Positions 1 to 11,800 of a stretch of 64,000 bases of DNA are shown here, piece by piece. Under the pieces are notes generated by a model. It saw only the letters and a program-made list of their open reading frames with translations, was not told where the DNA came from and searched no databases. The stretch is from Closterium sp. NIES-65. Taxonomy: Eukaryota > Streptophyta > Zygnematophyceae > Desmidiales > Closteriaceae. A program made the position numbers and the translations under genes. The stretch spans positions 47,537-111,536 of the forward strand of contig CANXME010000316.1 of assembly GCA_948144175.1 (NCBI GenBank). Reading direction: 5' to 3'. The number at the start of each line of letters is the position of its first letter. Position 1 is the first letter of the stretch.

Positions 1-3000
1 CACCATGCCGCCTGCCTGCCGCTCCAGATGCGTCCACATGCGAGTGAGGCGCGGCAGCTGGTACTCTAGCTGGGCTAGTTGGACCTGGTGGGGGGTCGAG
101 AAGGGGGAGGGCAAACAGGGGGTGATATCGAGTTGCATGCACGCACGTGTCAGCCCCACCACAGCTCCAGATGCGACCACATGCGCGTCAGGCGCGGCAG
201 CTGGTACTCCAGCTGGTACTCCAGCTGGTACTCCAGCTGGTACTCCAGCTGGTACTCCAGCTGGTACTCCAGCTGGTACTCCAGCTGGTACTCCAGCTGG
301 GCTAGTTGCACCTGGTGGGGAGGAGTTGAGGAAAAGGTTGAAATGGGGAGAGGACATGTTGGGCGTTGGGCGTTGGGCTTGGGCGTTGGGCTTGGGCGTT
401 GGTCTTGGGCGGTGGGCTTGGGCGTTGGTCTTGGGCGTTGGTCTTGGGCGTTGGTCTTGGGCGTTGGTCTTGGGCGTTGGTCTTGGGCGTTGGGCTTGGG
501 CGTTGGTCTTGGGCGTTGGTCTTGGGCGTTGGTCTTGGGCGTTGGTCTTGGGCGTTGGTCTTGGGCGTTGGTCTTGGGCGGTGGGCTTGGGCGTTGGTCT
601 TGGGCGTTGGTCTTGGGCGTTGGTCTTGGGCGTTGGTCTTGGGCGTTGGTCTTGGGCGTTGGGCTTGGGCGTTGGCTTGGGCGTTGGTCTTGGGCGTTGG
701 TCTTGGGCGTTGGTCTTGGGCGTTGGTCTTGGGCGTTGGTCTTGGGCGTTGGTCTTGGGCGTTGGTCTTGGGCGTTGGTCTTGGGCGTTGGTCTTGGGCG
801 TTGGTCTTGGGCGTTGGGCTTGGGCGTTGGTCTTGGGCGTTGGTCTTGGGCGTTGGTCTTGGGCGTTGGTCTTGGGCGTTGGTCTTAGGCGTTGGTCTTG
901 GGCGTTGGTCTTGGGCGTTGGGCTTGGGCGTTGGTCTTGGGCGTTGGTCTTGGGCGTCGGTCTTGGGCGTTGGGCTTGGGCTTGGTCCCTGCTCACGTGC
1001 AGTCAATGATGAGCCGCGATTGTGTGAATGCATGCTCCCACACGTGCAATGCAGACAGCGCACCTGCAGAGTTGCCTCCTTGGTGTTGGCGCGTTGACTG
1101 AAAATGTCAATGATGAGTGCCGTGCGATCACACACCCTCACATCGCCGCCAAACTCTTTCTCTAGATTGCGCAGCTGACTGGGAGGGTGGGAGTTGGTTG
1201 GGAAAGAGGGCAAGTCAAGCGGGAAAGAGAGACAAGTAGTGCGATCACAGACCCTCACATCGCCGCCAAACTCCTTCTCCACATTGCAGCTGACTGTATC
1301 AGGGAGGAAGGGGAGCAGGCGGGAACTAGCAGGGGAGAGATCACGTGGGCGAGAGGCAATGAGCGCCGTGCGATCGCACACCCTCACATCGCCCCCACAT
1401 TGGGTTGGGAACACGTGCATTCAACAGCTTATCTCTGTGATTTTATGCTACAGTTCTGTGATTCAATGTGAGTTCTGTGATTCAATGTGAGTGCACGCTC
1501 TATCAATGTGAGTGCACGCTCTATCTCTGCAAGTCGACGCTCTTTCTTTGTGAGTCGATGCTCTATTTATGCGAATCGACGCTCTATCTGTGAGTGGTCG
1601 CTCCATCTCTGCGGGTTGACGCTAAATCTGTGAGTGTACGCTCTACCTCTGTAGGTCGATATTATATCTGTGAGTGTACGCTCTACCTCTGTAGGTCGAT
1701 ATTATATCTGTGAGTGTACGCTCTATCTCTGTAGGTCGATATTATATCTGTGAGTGTACGCTCTATCTCTGTAGGTCGATATTATATCTGTGAGTGTACG
1801 CTCTACCTCTGTAGGTCGATATTATATCTGTGAGTGTACGCTCTATCTCTGTAGGTCGATATTATATCTGTGAGTGTACGCTCTACCTCTGTAGGTCGAT
1901 ATTATATCTGTGAGTGTACGCTCTATCTCTGTAGGTCGATATTATATCTGTGAGTGTACGCTCTATCTCTGTAGGTCGATATTATATCTGTGAGTGTACG
2001 CTCTACCTCTGTAGGTCGATATTATATCTGTGAGTGTACGCTCTACCTCTGTAGGTCGATATTATATCTGTGAGTGTACGCTCTATCTCTGTAGGTCGAT
2101 ATTATATCTGTGAGTGTACGCTCTACCTCTGTAGGTCGATATTATATCTGTGAGTGTACGCTCTACCTCTGTAGGTCGATATTATATCTGTGAGTGTACG
2201 CTCTACCTCTGTAGGTCGATATTATATCTGTGAGTGTACGCTCTACCTCTGTAGGTCGATATTATATCTGTGAGTGTACGCTCTACCTCTGTAGGTCGAT
2301 ATTATATCTGTGAGTGTACGCTCTACCTCTGTAGGTCGATATTATATCTGTGAGTGTACGCTCTACCTCTGTGAGTCGACGCTCTTTGTTTGTGAGTGGA
2401 CGCTCTATCTTCGACCATTTCCCCTCAACCCCCCACTCACTCACCCCGCGCTGAGCTCATTATCAAACACCACCGTCTCCACGCCCATGCCCGCCCCACA
2501 CAGCCAGGACACATACATCCAACACGTGTACACTCTCACCCCGCGCTGAGCTTATCGTCAAACACCACTGTCTCCATGCCCATGCCCATGCACGCCCATG
2601 CTACCACATGCCATACACTCTCACTCACCCCGCGCTGAGCTCATCGTCAAACACCACCGTCTCCACGCCCATGCCCGCCACCGCTGCTCGCACCTCCTCC
2701 ACCTTGCCGGCTCCTATGTACGTTCGTGGGTTGGGGCTTGCTACCCTGGGAGACGTGAAAAGGAGAAGGGGAAGAGGCAGGCAGGAGGAGTGGGGGCGGT
2801 GTCTTGAAACCATGCCCGCCACCGCTGCTCGCACCTCCTCCACCTTGCCCGCCCCGATGTACGTTCGTGCGTTGGGGGACGGTACTCTGGTAAAGGCAGG
2901 GATGGGAGGAGTTGGGGAAGGGCGCAGGGTGGGCTTGGTATCACGGCAGTGGCGCTGCTCGCACCTCCTCCACCTTCCCTGCTCCAATGTACGTTCGTGG

Positions 3001-4856
3001 GTTGGGGGACACTACCCTGGTAAAGGCCAGGGAGGGGAGAGAGGAGAGAGGGAAGGAGGCGGGAGGGGAGAGAGGCGATGCCTTAGGCCCATGCCCGCCA
3101 CCGCTGCATGCACCTCCTCCACCTTGCCCGCTCCGATGTACGTGCGCGGGTTGGGGGACGCTACCCTGGGAAAGGGGGAATGGGGTAGGGGTAGGGTGTG
3201 TAGAGCCAGCGACTCCTCTATGGGGAACAGCTTCTCTCTTGTTCCCCCTTCCTCTCACTGCCTCCCGTTCACCCCTTTAATCTGCTCATCTCACCTCTGG
3301 TGCGTGGAGCCAACGACCCTGAGCCCGGCCGTCTCCACCAGCTGTGACAGCTCCGCCAGGGGAGGGGAGGGTAGGCCACAACAGGGGGAGGGGAGGGTAG
3401 GCCACAACAGGGGGAGGGGAGGGTAGGCCACAACAGGGGGAGGGGAGGGTAGGCCGCAACAGGGGGAGGAGAGGGTAGGCCACAACAGGGGGAGGAGAGG
3501 AGGAGGAAGCAAGGAAACAGCACCTGAAGACTCACCTCTGGTGCGTGGAGCCAACGACCCTGAGCCCGGCCGTCTCCACCAGCTGCGACAGCTCCGCCAG
3601 CGACTCCTCTATGGGGAACAGCGAGGGCGCTGAGGCAGAGGGGGAGGCGGAGGGGGGAGCGGATGCAGAGGGCCTGACCTCCACGCCCACCAGGAAAGCT
3701 CGCTCCTCGAGAATCTGACAGGGGGAAAGGAGAGGGGGGAAGGGGGAGCGGTGAGCGGAGAGTGGGGGCGGAGGGGGAGGGGGAGGCGGAGGGGGAAGTG
3801 GGTTGCAGAGGGCCTGACCTCCACACCCACCAGGAAGGCTCGCTCCTCGAGAATCTGATGGGCGGAGGGGGAAGAAGGGAAGAGGGGGAGGAAGGGAGGG
3901 GAGGAGGGGAGGGGAGGAGGGGAGGCTGGGATAGCTGGGGGGGGGATGCAAGTGAGAGGTGTACAGGAAACAGGGATGGGCATTATTAGGCGGGGATCAG
4001 AGCCTGCCTCGTCATCTGCCCTTCCTCACCCACAGCGCACTTCCCCACACCCGAAATGCCGTGGCATCTGCATAACCACTCACTTCCCCACACCCGAAAT
4101 GCCCTGGCATCTGCATAACCACTCACTTCCCTGCCTCCCCTCCCCTCTCCCCCTCTCCTCACCTCCCGTCCTCGTCTAACCTCTCATCTCATCTCCCCCT
4201 CCTCTCACCTCGCGCCCGTTCCGCAATCTGAACCGTTTAGTCATCTCTTCATCTGACGACCACCCGCCTGTCAGATCCTTCTCGCCCTCCCCCTCCTCTG
4301 ACTGCCACGTGGCAAACGTAGCATCCCATCCTTCCCCCTCCGCCTCTCCCCCTGCCTGTGCTTCCCCTTGCCCTTCCGCCACCCCCCATTCAAACCACCC
4401 GCCTCCCCCGTCGTCCTCCGCACTACCCCCCCCTCTCCCGCTTTCCGCTCCGCGTGCTACTGACGTCACTCCTCCCAGATCTTCCGCTGGTCCTCGAGAT
4501 TCCCCTAAAGCGGCGGAATCTGACGGGCTGGCGCGCTCAGGGGGAACCGCGCGGGGAGCTAGACTCGCTCGTCTGCGGAACTCGCGAGACGCGGCAGGCG
4601 CGGCGCTTCGTCCGCCGCTTATCGCGGACGAGCGCCGCACGCGCAGGGCAGCGCACGGAACCCGACCGCCGAGCGCTGACTGCGCGCTCGCGACAGATTC
4701 TACATGCTCGGCGCGCAGGTTAGTGCTGTCGACAAATCTAGGCCGCAGGGTGGTTGAGAAACATTGAGAAGATCGGCGATTTCTGATGGACGGAGGCACG
4801 CAGAAAACGACGGAATGTGTTCGTGGACAGGTCGTGGCGCTACACGAGGCTATCAT
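1..4856 (-). CDS. HFLX: HflX-type GTPase, probably plastid targeted (3' end outside window)
   Basis: HflX proteins are ribosome-associated GTPases that split stalled or stressed ribosomes; plant forms are organellar. Proposed exons on the minus strand are 4856-4209, 3714-3536, 2745-2629, 1178-1064 and 84 to beyond base 1. Their phases agree (0, 2, 2, 0) and all have GT-AG borders. Exon 1 starts MIASCSATTCPRTHS, a Ser/Arg-rich transit-peptide-like start, then a long Ala/Gly/Ser-rich region. Exon 2 reads ILEERAFLVGVEV and ends LVETAGLRVVGSTHQ. Exon 3 reads SPNPRTYIGAGKVEEV and VETVVFDDELSAG. Exon 4 reads QLRNLEKEFGGDVRVCDRTA and DIFSQRANTKEA. Exon 5 reads LAQLEYQLPRLTRMWTHLER. These are the N-terminal HflX domain motifs in order; the G domain must lie to the left. 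Nearly every exon has extra partial copies nearby, so splicing must choose among duplicates. The family call is firm; the start and exon choice are inferred. Confidence 0.83.
160..311 (-). repeat. Extra copy of HflX exon 5 with in-frame LEYQ expansion
   Basis: A second copy of the HflX exon that begins at base 84. It has the same acceptor (CAG before GTGCAACTAGCC on the minus strand) and the same reading VQLAQLEYQ. A 12-bp unit encoding LEYQ is then repeated about eight times before LPRLTRMWSHLEL. The copy ends in a stop shortly after, whereas the 84-1 copy reads on through LERQAGG. Read as a duplicate or pseudo-exon carrying an in-frame minisatellite. Confidence 0.8.
361..990. repeat. 13-bp minisatellite, about 48 units
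   Basis: Unit GTTGGTCTTGGGC with occasional variants (GTTGGGCTTGGGC). It lies in the HflX intron between exons 4 and 5. Because 13 is not a multiple of 3 and the unit has no stop, long open frames appear in several frames (13-residue periodic peptides). These are not evidence of coding. Confidence 0.95.
1225..1410 (-). repeat. Two partial copies of HflX exon 4
   Basis: Copies near 1284-1230 (EKEFGGDVRVCDRT) and 1400-1357 (GGDVRVCDRTALI) resemble the intact exon 1178-1064. They are truncated at both ends and followed by unrelated sequence. All are in the same orientation. Confidence 0.75.
1480..2372. repeat. 40-bp satellite-like array, about 18 units plus decayed edge
   Basis: From about 1630 to 2370 a 40-bp unit (TGTGAGTGTACGCTCTACCT plus CTGTAGGTCGATATTATATC) repeats almost perfectly, with a C/T polymorphism in CTCTAC/CTCTAT. 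1480-1630 holds degenerate relatives (GTGAGTCGATGCTCTAT and similar). It lies in the HflX intron between exons 3 and 4. Confidence 0.95.
2430..3175 (-). repeat. Multiple partial copies of HflX exon 3
   Basis: Besides the complete exon 2745-2629 there are three copies of its 5' part (NPRTYIGAGKVEEV) near 2812-2890, 2945-3030 and 3085-3170, each with its own acceptor. Two copies of its 3' tail (VETVVFDDxLSAG plus donor) lie near 2437-2490 and 2534-2585. So the exon was duplicated both upstream and downstream, always in direct orientation. Confidence 0.8.
3205..3533 (-). repeat. Partial copies of HflX exon 2 around a 26-bp minisatellite
   Basis: 3291-3360 repeats the 3' end of exon 2 (LAELSQLVETAGLRVVGSTH plus donor), and 3208-3231 repeats its middle (SLFPIEES). 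Between 3361 and 3500 a 26-bp unit containing GTAGGCCACAACAGGGGGAG is repeated about five times. Confidence 0.75.
3800..3856 (-). repeat. Partial copy of HflX exon 2, 5' part
   Basis: ILEERAFLVGVEVRPSA with its acceptor at 3854, upstream of the complete exon that starts at 3714. After the shared segment it diverges into polypyrimidine sequence. Confidence 0.75.
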
Positions 4857-5597
4857 GGCGACGCGAGGAGGATACCTGGGTAGGACTAGACTCAGGTGTA
4901 CAATGTTGCTGCTAATACATATAAGTGCTTGAAGCAAGCTGCTCGTGGGAGCGCAAGCAAGGTTGAGAAGCACGAATGCAACATTGAACTCGCTCGAACA
5001 CAAGTGCAATTCGCTGGAACGCACTACGTGCAAAAATGTTAATGTTTGGTTATTGATTCACTATCGGTAGAATATACATGCTACACTTACAACATTTATT
5101 TGACCTACAAAAATGTACAGCGAAAACGCTCAAGCGAGAACCCAGTGCAGGTCTGCTCTGCATCTACACCACAATCCACTAGAGGGCGTGATGCGCGAAT
5201 GCACGCGATCAGGGTCGCAACATGCTCAAATTTCTCGCTCTACTTTCCCCCTCACCACTGCTTCGCTGCGCACATTTCTTCTTCCATTTCAAATCAGCTG
5301 CAAGCTGAACTACCCACGCGGCGCCTCCCCACTTTCCTCAGGCTTGCCTTCCATTGCGAGCACCTCAAAACGTCTCCACGCGACGGGAGATCCAACCGTT
5401 CAGGTGAGGTGGTTGAGAAAGGCCCACAGTCTGAGCCGATCCGTCTTTGACGTAGCGAGTCCCGCCGAAAGGGCAATCAGCCCTGCCCAGCGAGCCTCGC
5501 GCCGCTCATAGCATCTCGAGCGTCCTTTCCCCGCACGATCACCGTCCCCGCGGGGCTGATACGACTTTGAGACCGTTCGTCCCAAGGTCGATCTGGA
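4857..5597. other. Intergenic region, promoter side of HflX
   Basis: About 740 bases between the HflX start and the stop of the upstream gene, both on the minus strand. It should hold the HflX promoter/5' UTR and the 3' UTR of the neighbour. I see no conserved motif, RNA gene or repeat I can name. Confidence 0.5.
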
Positions 5598-6992
5598 TCA
5601 AGCGTAGCTGCCGTAGCTCGGAATGCCCCATGCCGCGGCGGCACCTGCGCCGCTTCTCAAGTAGCTGGGGAAAATTTCATTCCGCTTCGCGCCTCCGTTC
5701 CCGCCGAAAGCGGAGCCGTGTGTGTGCGCGGGGCCCTGCGGTTTGTCCTGCGCCGCGCGCTGCTGCATGTTAAGCGGGAATAACTTCTGAATAGAATCGT
5801 CTCCGGGCAGGCGAAGCGCGGGGGAATTGGAGAATGTGAGCGCGAAGAGAACGTGTTCGGGCATGCTGACAGCTGCCGCCGACATAAATCTATTCCGCGG
5901 TCCGGACGCGAGGGGAACGATGTCGACAGTCTCGAGGCGCGCGCGTTGGAACTCCATTTCCTCGGATTGCTGCTGTGCCTCGTCGAAGTTAAGGCAGACG
6001 GATTTAATGTTCGAGAAGTCGAGCTCGCCCTGCTCGTTCTCCTCCGGCTCGCAATAATAGTCGTCGCCCGCCGAAGCGGACTCGCGGGCGGAATAGGCGG
6101 ACGCGGCTTGAGATTGTTGCTCGTGCCAGGAGCTTTGCGATGAGGCTGGAGAGAAGAAAACGGGGAGAGACGAGAGGCCACAGGTCAGTGACTTCGTACT
6201 TTGAGTGTCAGGTTGTGCAGACACGGCACGTGCGATTGAAGCGAAGAGGAAATAGTAGAACGCGAAGACGTTTCAAAGATACTCACTTTCGGAGGCTGCC
6301 GCGCTGCTCGCTCGCAGGAGTTTCTCGCGAAGCGACGATTCCCTCATCGTCGCCGTCTGCTGCGACACCGCGCGAGGGTCGCTCGATTGTCGCCACGCGC
6401 GATTCGCCGGTGATTGGCCCGACGCCTCAGACGACGCGCAGCTGAAGCTCGGCATGAGCGGCGTCACGGGCGATCCGGTGTAGCTGCCGTAGTCGCTGAT
6501 TCCCGCTAGAGACGCCACGTTGGTGCCCTTGCTCCCCGAATTAATCGACGTGAATCGCGAGTTGCCGCCCATCTGCTGCTGCAGAAGCTGCTGCGCGAGC
6601 GACACGCGGCCGGTGGACGGGCGACTGTTACCCGACGACGTGTTCGAGGGGGTATCGGAGATTATCGAGAGCGCCCCCGAGTTGTTCGCGGAGTTGGGCT
6701 GGGAGGTCGCCGGGCTTCCGAGGCCGCTTCTGGGGGAAGAGACGGCGGAGCGCGGCGAGTTGAGGTCGTTAAAGCCGCAGATGTCGGAAAGGTTCGCGAC
6801 ACTGTTGGAGTCGGAGTCGCCGCAGATGTCGGAGAGATCAACAGCGCTATCGGGGAAGCGCGGATCGGCGGCATTTACAAGCGCGGGCGGCTGCTTGCAC
6901 CACTCCTCGGTGTTCTCGGTGCGCAGAGCGAACTTGCTGAAGTGCGAGGCTGCAGACTCGTCGCCCCATGGACTGGCTGTGGCTGTGGCCAT
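5598..6992 (-). CDS. Unrecognised Ser/Gln-rich protein, two exons
   Basis: Proposed exons are 6992-6287 and 6145-5598. The donor GTGAGT and acceptor CCAG fit in phase 1 and give 417 aa with no internal stop. The protein begins MATATASPWGDESAASHFSK and contains a tandem LSDICG motif (VDLSDICGDSDSNS / VANLSDICGFNDLNS). Long Ser/Asn/Gly-rich stretches follow, with a Gln run (QQLLQQQ) near residue 125. The second exon has an acidic, better ordered segment (CEPEENEQGELDFSNIKSV, ARLETVDIVPLASGPRNRF) and ends in a Gly/Ala-rich tail. I do not recognise the family. Codon and residue bias, the clean splice and absence of repeats argue that it is a real gene, probably a largely disordered regulatory or scaffold protein. 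Confidence 0.65.
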
Positions 6993-8878
6993 GCTGATCG
7001 CAAGTAGTTTTACGGGATGGGTCGACCAGAAACTGCTTCGGCGATTGATTTGTCAACGAAAGGCTGTAGTGTCACAAGGTTTTAGTGTGTGAGCGACGCT
7101 TCAAGATGTTTAGCTGGCTTGAGCGGAGCTTGCTTTAGACTGGAAGTGGGAAGCTGAGGTGTTGAAAGTGAAGGTTGTGTTTGCTTGTGGTTTGCCTTGC
7201 TGGAACTCGCTCTTTGTAGGTGGCTCACCCTTCACCGCAACCCCGTCCTTGCTGGATGCCTAGGAAAATGGAGCGACTTCTGGGCCGTATGTGTGGGTGA
7301 TTCGATCGCGCCGCTTGGCTGCTGCTAGACGCGCTTCGACATCTCCCCTTCCTCGTGGGTTTTCCCTTCTCCCCACTCTCCCCCCACATGGCGTGGATGA
7401 GCAGTTGAGGTGAGGCATCGTTTCGTTATCCACACCAACGCTAATGAACAGAGTTGTATGTACTGAGGGAGTGAGGTTTGTTGAAAGAAGGGACCAACAA
7501 CTCTGCACTGTACTCGACGTGATCCTTGGCTGCCCGATGTGGAACTGATCCTTTGCTAAGCACGGTCGGGGAATTGGGCAGTAAGTATAGCGTTGGGGAT
7601 TGCACGGGCTCAGGGTGTACTGAACATCACCATTGTCATTCGAAGCTTTTAGACGGAATGCTTTTCCGCAACAAGCAATATGGCGGAAAAAAACGCGTGT
7701 TTCCCATCCAGCTCGGTTCACTGCAGCTTTTACCGCCGACCTGTAACGAACCATAGCCACAAGCCGTCGACACAGCATGTCAACACATGTCAGCCTCCCG
7801 CGAAATCTCGACAACAGCAAACGCATGCTCGTGTAACGCTGGTTTTGCAAATACGACAATTTAAATTTCGCGGTTGGTAAAGCAAACAACGTCCACGCTG
7901 GACTGTCGAACCAACCACAAGCATCCAAAGTTTTTGCATCCCTCTCGCCCATTCCACCACAGATGGCCCATTATGCTTTGAACAGTAAAGCCATGAGGAG
8001 CTCAGTGATCCACAAAAACAGCAGCGTTGTAAAAAGCACGTGCACTTTAAATGCACAGCTGTACGATCAACAACCAGCCAAGCCGAGGACTCGGATAGGT
8101 CCAAGGCTAACGGATCGGTTAGTCAGCCGACACGTGCTGCTGACTGCGCCAATTCATTCTTAGATCAGATTTGTCCGTTCCCACCAACTCCACTCTATGG
8201 CCGTAAAAAAGATACGCAACCGGAACTGTGCCGTCACATCCTTCCCTGGTCTTGAAATCGAAAGGATGTGACGTGGTGACCGCAGGTGAAGTGCTCTGCT
8301 GCAGATGCTCATGCAAACCTAGGTCACATACATATTTTGTACCTTATAGAGTGTCGAGCTAACAGCAAAACAAATATTGACTAACCCACAATAAGCAACC
8401 TGAATTTTGTTGGATGTATTTCCTCCTAAAGGTCCCAACCATTCTGTTAGATAAACAGAGGGTGTGTCAGCTGATTTTTTTCACCGATTTTGTGTTAAAA
8501 ACAATCCACAACGAATGCTAATCAAATGCCACTGCTTCCTAGTAATAGTTTTACCAATGCTCCATTTATTATATACTTCAACCCTTGGTCCCAACGATTT
8601 GCAAAAGCCCTCTTCACATTCTTATACACAAATAAGATGGATAAACCATAATTTTAGATGCAGCAGGACAATCTAGACTCTTGAAATCTTGCTGTGCCCT
8701 GCCACTAACAAGAACCAGACAGCTCAGTAAAGCAGCACTGAGAAACGACCAGCACACAGAATGTGCACCGGATGAAAAAAACAGCGCAGCAGGATTTCAC
8801 CAACTTCTTAGTTGGTTCGGTTCCCAAGCTCGGCAAGAGGATACAAGAGAAAGTTGCTGGCCTTCAGGCTGCAATTAT
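6993..8878. other. Intergenic region without a recognised gene
   Basis: Lies between the start of the unknown gene and the citrate synthase stop, both on the minus strand. It is less GC-rich than its surroundings, especially about 8300-8700. A 230-codon minus-strand open frame at 7260-7952 shows no motif or coding-like composition that I can defend. 5' UTR/promoter sequence of the unknown gene is expected at the left edge. Confidence 0.4.
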
Positions 8879-11800
8879 TCATGCTGCCGTCTTGGCGGCA
8901 TGTGTGTGCGTGTGAGCTTCGCCCTTAAAACCCGTGTCTGCTGCATGTTGCTGAATCCAGTCCATGGTGATGCTCTTGGGGCGCTCCAACGGCAATCCCA
9001 AGGCCCGGTCCCACACCAGCTGATGGGAGGATCAGGGGGGAGAGAGGGGAGTGAGGGGAGGAGAGAGGGGAGGAGAGGGGGAGGAGATTGGGGAGAGATG
9101 AGTGAGAAGAGAGAGAAGGGAGGGGTGGTTGAGAGTGGGAGTAGCAGGTGAAGTGCTGCTAGGTCAGAGCGTGCTGTAGAACGAGACCGTGGTGGCACCG
9201 AGGCAGAGGGGAAAGAGAACAGCAGGGGGCATGGCAGAGAGTTGCGAATCAAGCAGTGGAGCTCAAGGCAAATGAGCATCGCTGTAGCAGCAGTGAAATT
9301 GAGACAGTGAGGTGTGATGCGAGGCAGTGCGATGGGATGCGGTAAGGCACGGCACTGACCTGAGAGAGCACGCCCATGGCTCGAGAGACGCCGAACAACA
9401 CCGTGTAGAAGCTGGTGGGGTGAATTGGGACAGGGAGGGGGGGCGGGGGTGAAGAGAGCGGGTGTGGTGAGGGGTTGTTTTGAGGATAAGGGGGAGGGGA
9501 TCTAGACAGCAGACGCCCATGGCTCAAGAGACGCCAAACAGCACGGTGTAGAAGCTGGTGGGGTGAATTGGGCGGAGAGAGGGAGAAACTCGTGAAGGTG
9601 GTTTGGTTTGAGGGGTTGGGAGAAGGAAGGCGCACAAGAGACTCACAGTAAAGATGTGGTCACGGACATGTGACATGCAGGGTGCGCCCCCTGAAACAAG
9701 CCTTGTTCCACGCACTCCTCTCATGCTCCTGCACACCCTTGTTGTTGCACTCGCTTGCTGTTGCTGAGGCTTAGGCGGTGCAAACCCATTGGCACAAGCC
9801 CAACACCACCTGCCCCTCCTGTACCAAGCCCAACACCACCTGCCCCTCCTGTGCCAAGCCCCACCCTACCATCCCTGCGCAGCAAAACCTCACAATGTTC
9901 TCGCATGGTACGTGCCCTCTTGTTACGCTGCAGCACTCACTTGGCATTGGTTAACCCGAGGTGCTGCAGCAACACGCCGCTGTGAGCATCCACGTTGGGC
10001 CACGGGTTCTGCACCTGTGGAGGGGTAAAGGGGAAGGGGGGGGGGGATGAATGCAGGTGGGCACACACGCACATACATCCACACATAACGCGCACAGCTG
10101 TGAGCGTCCACGTTGGGCCACGGGTTCTGCACCTGTGGAGGGGTAAAGGGGAAGGGGGGAGGTGGAGGTATGAGGACGGATGCATGCGCACACTCATGCA
10201 CACGTGCACACACATGCACTCTCTCCCCCTCACCTTACCCCTCTCCTGACTCATTTTGCCTCTCTCCCCTCACTTCCCCAGCTCCCGCTCCCCCCCCGCC
10301 CCTACCCCCCTCACCTTGCCAGTCTCCTTCAGAATGGGCGGCACCACCTCATACAGGTCTGATACCTGCAGTCAACGCAGTCAATGCAGTCAACGCAGTC
10401 AAAACAGTCAACGCCATATGGGAGGGGAGCAACCGGAGGAGATGAGCGGCACAGTCAACGCTATCCACACAGTCAACGCTATCCACACAGTCAACGCTAT
10501 CCACACAGTCAACGCTATCCACACAGTCAATGCTATCCACACAGTCAACGCTATCCACACAGTCAACGCTATCCACACAGTCAACGCTATCCACACAGTC
10601 AACGCTATCCACACAGTCAATGCTATCCACACAGTCAACGCTATCCACACAGTCAACGCTATCCACACAGTCAACGCTATCCACACAGTCAATGCTATCC
10701 ACACAGTCAATGCTATCCACACAGTCAACGCTATCCACACAGTCAACGCTATCCACACAGTCAACGCTATCCACACAGTCAACGCTATCCACACAGTCAA
10801 CGCTATCCACACAGTCAACGCTATCCACACAGTCAACGCTATCCACACAGTCAACGCTATCCACACAGTCAACGCTATCCACACAGTCAACGCTATCCAC
10901 ACAGTCAACGCTATCCACACAGTCAACGCTATCCACACAGTCAACGCTATCCACAGAGTCAACGCTATCCACACAGTCAACGCTATCCACACAGTCAACG
11001 CTATCCACACAGTCAACGCTATCCACACAGTCAATGCTATCCACACAGTCAACGCTATCCACACAGTCAACGCTATCCACACAGTCAACGCTATCCACAC
11101 AGTCAATGCTATCCACACAGTCAACGCTATCCACACAGTCAACGCTATCCACACAGTCAACGCTATCCACACAGTCAACGCTATCCACACAGTCAACGCT
11201 ATCCACACAGTCAACGCTATCCACACAGTCAACGCTATCCACACAGTCAACGCTATCCACACAGTCAACGCTATCCACACAGTCAACGCTATCCACACAG
11301 TCAATGCTATCCACACAGTCAACGCTATCCACACAGTCAACGCTATCCACACAGTCAATGCTATCCACACAGTCAACGCTATCCACACAGTCAATGCTAT
11401 CCACACAGTCAATGAGGTGGCAGGGAGAAGGTGAGCCGCACGACCAACCCAGTTATTGCAGTCAACGCAGTCAATGCAGTCAACCAAGTCAGCACAATGG
11501 GCACTAGCAGCACTCAAGTGTGTTTTGAGTCGACTCAAAACACAACCCAGTTATTGCAGTCAACGAAGTCAGCACAATGGGCACTAGCAGCACTCAACCG
11601 AGTCAACATAGTAAACCCAGCACTTACCAGCTGCACCATGGGGTCGTGCGGCATGTGCTGCCGTGCGAACTCCCGTTGACACGAGTAGCGCGGGTCAGTC
11701 ACGCGCAGCACAGCATGCCCATACCCCGGCACCACCCTTCCCGCTGCCAGCCCCCGCCTCACGTGCTCCCCCAGGTGCTCCTTGCTTGGTCGCTCCCCCA

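Noticed and set aside
5..1097. Long Gly/Leu/Trp-rich open frames on both strands
   Set aside because: Products of the 13-bp repeat, which has no stop codon in any frame; not genes.
7260..7952. 230-codon minus-strand ORF
   Set aside because: No motif, ordinary composition for non-coding sequence, no splice support; cannot be defended as a gene.
10449..11411. CRISPR-like array
   Set aside because: Contiguous 18-bp units without unique spacers, in a eukaryotic intron; no cas genes.
10256..11538. Long repeat proteins (TVNAIH, VDSVDC and similar) resembling structural or antifreeze proteins
   Set aside because: Five frames of the 18-bp array are open at once, and the array lies in citrate synthase intron 9.
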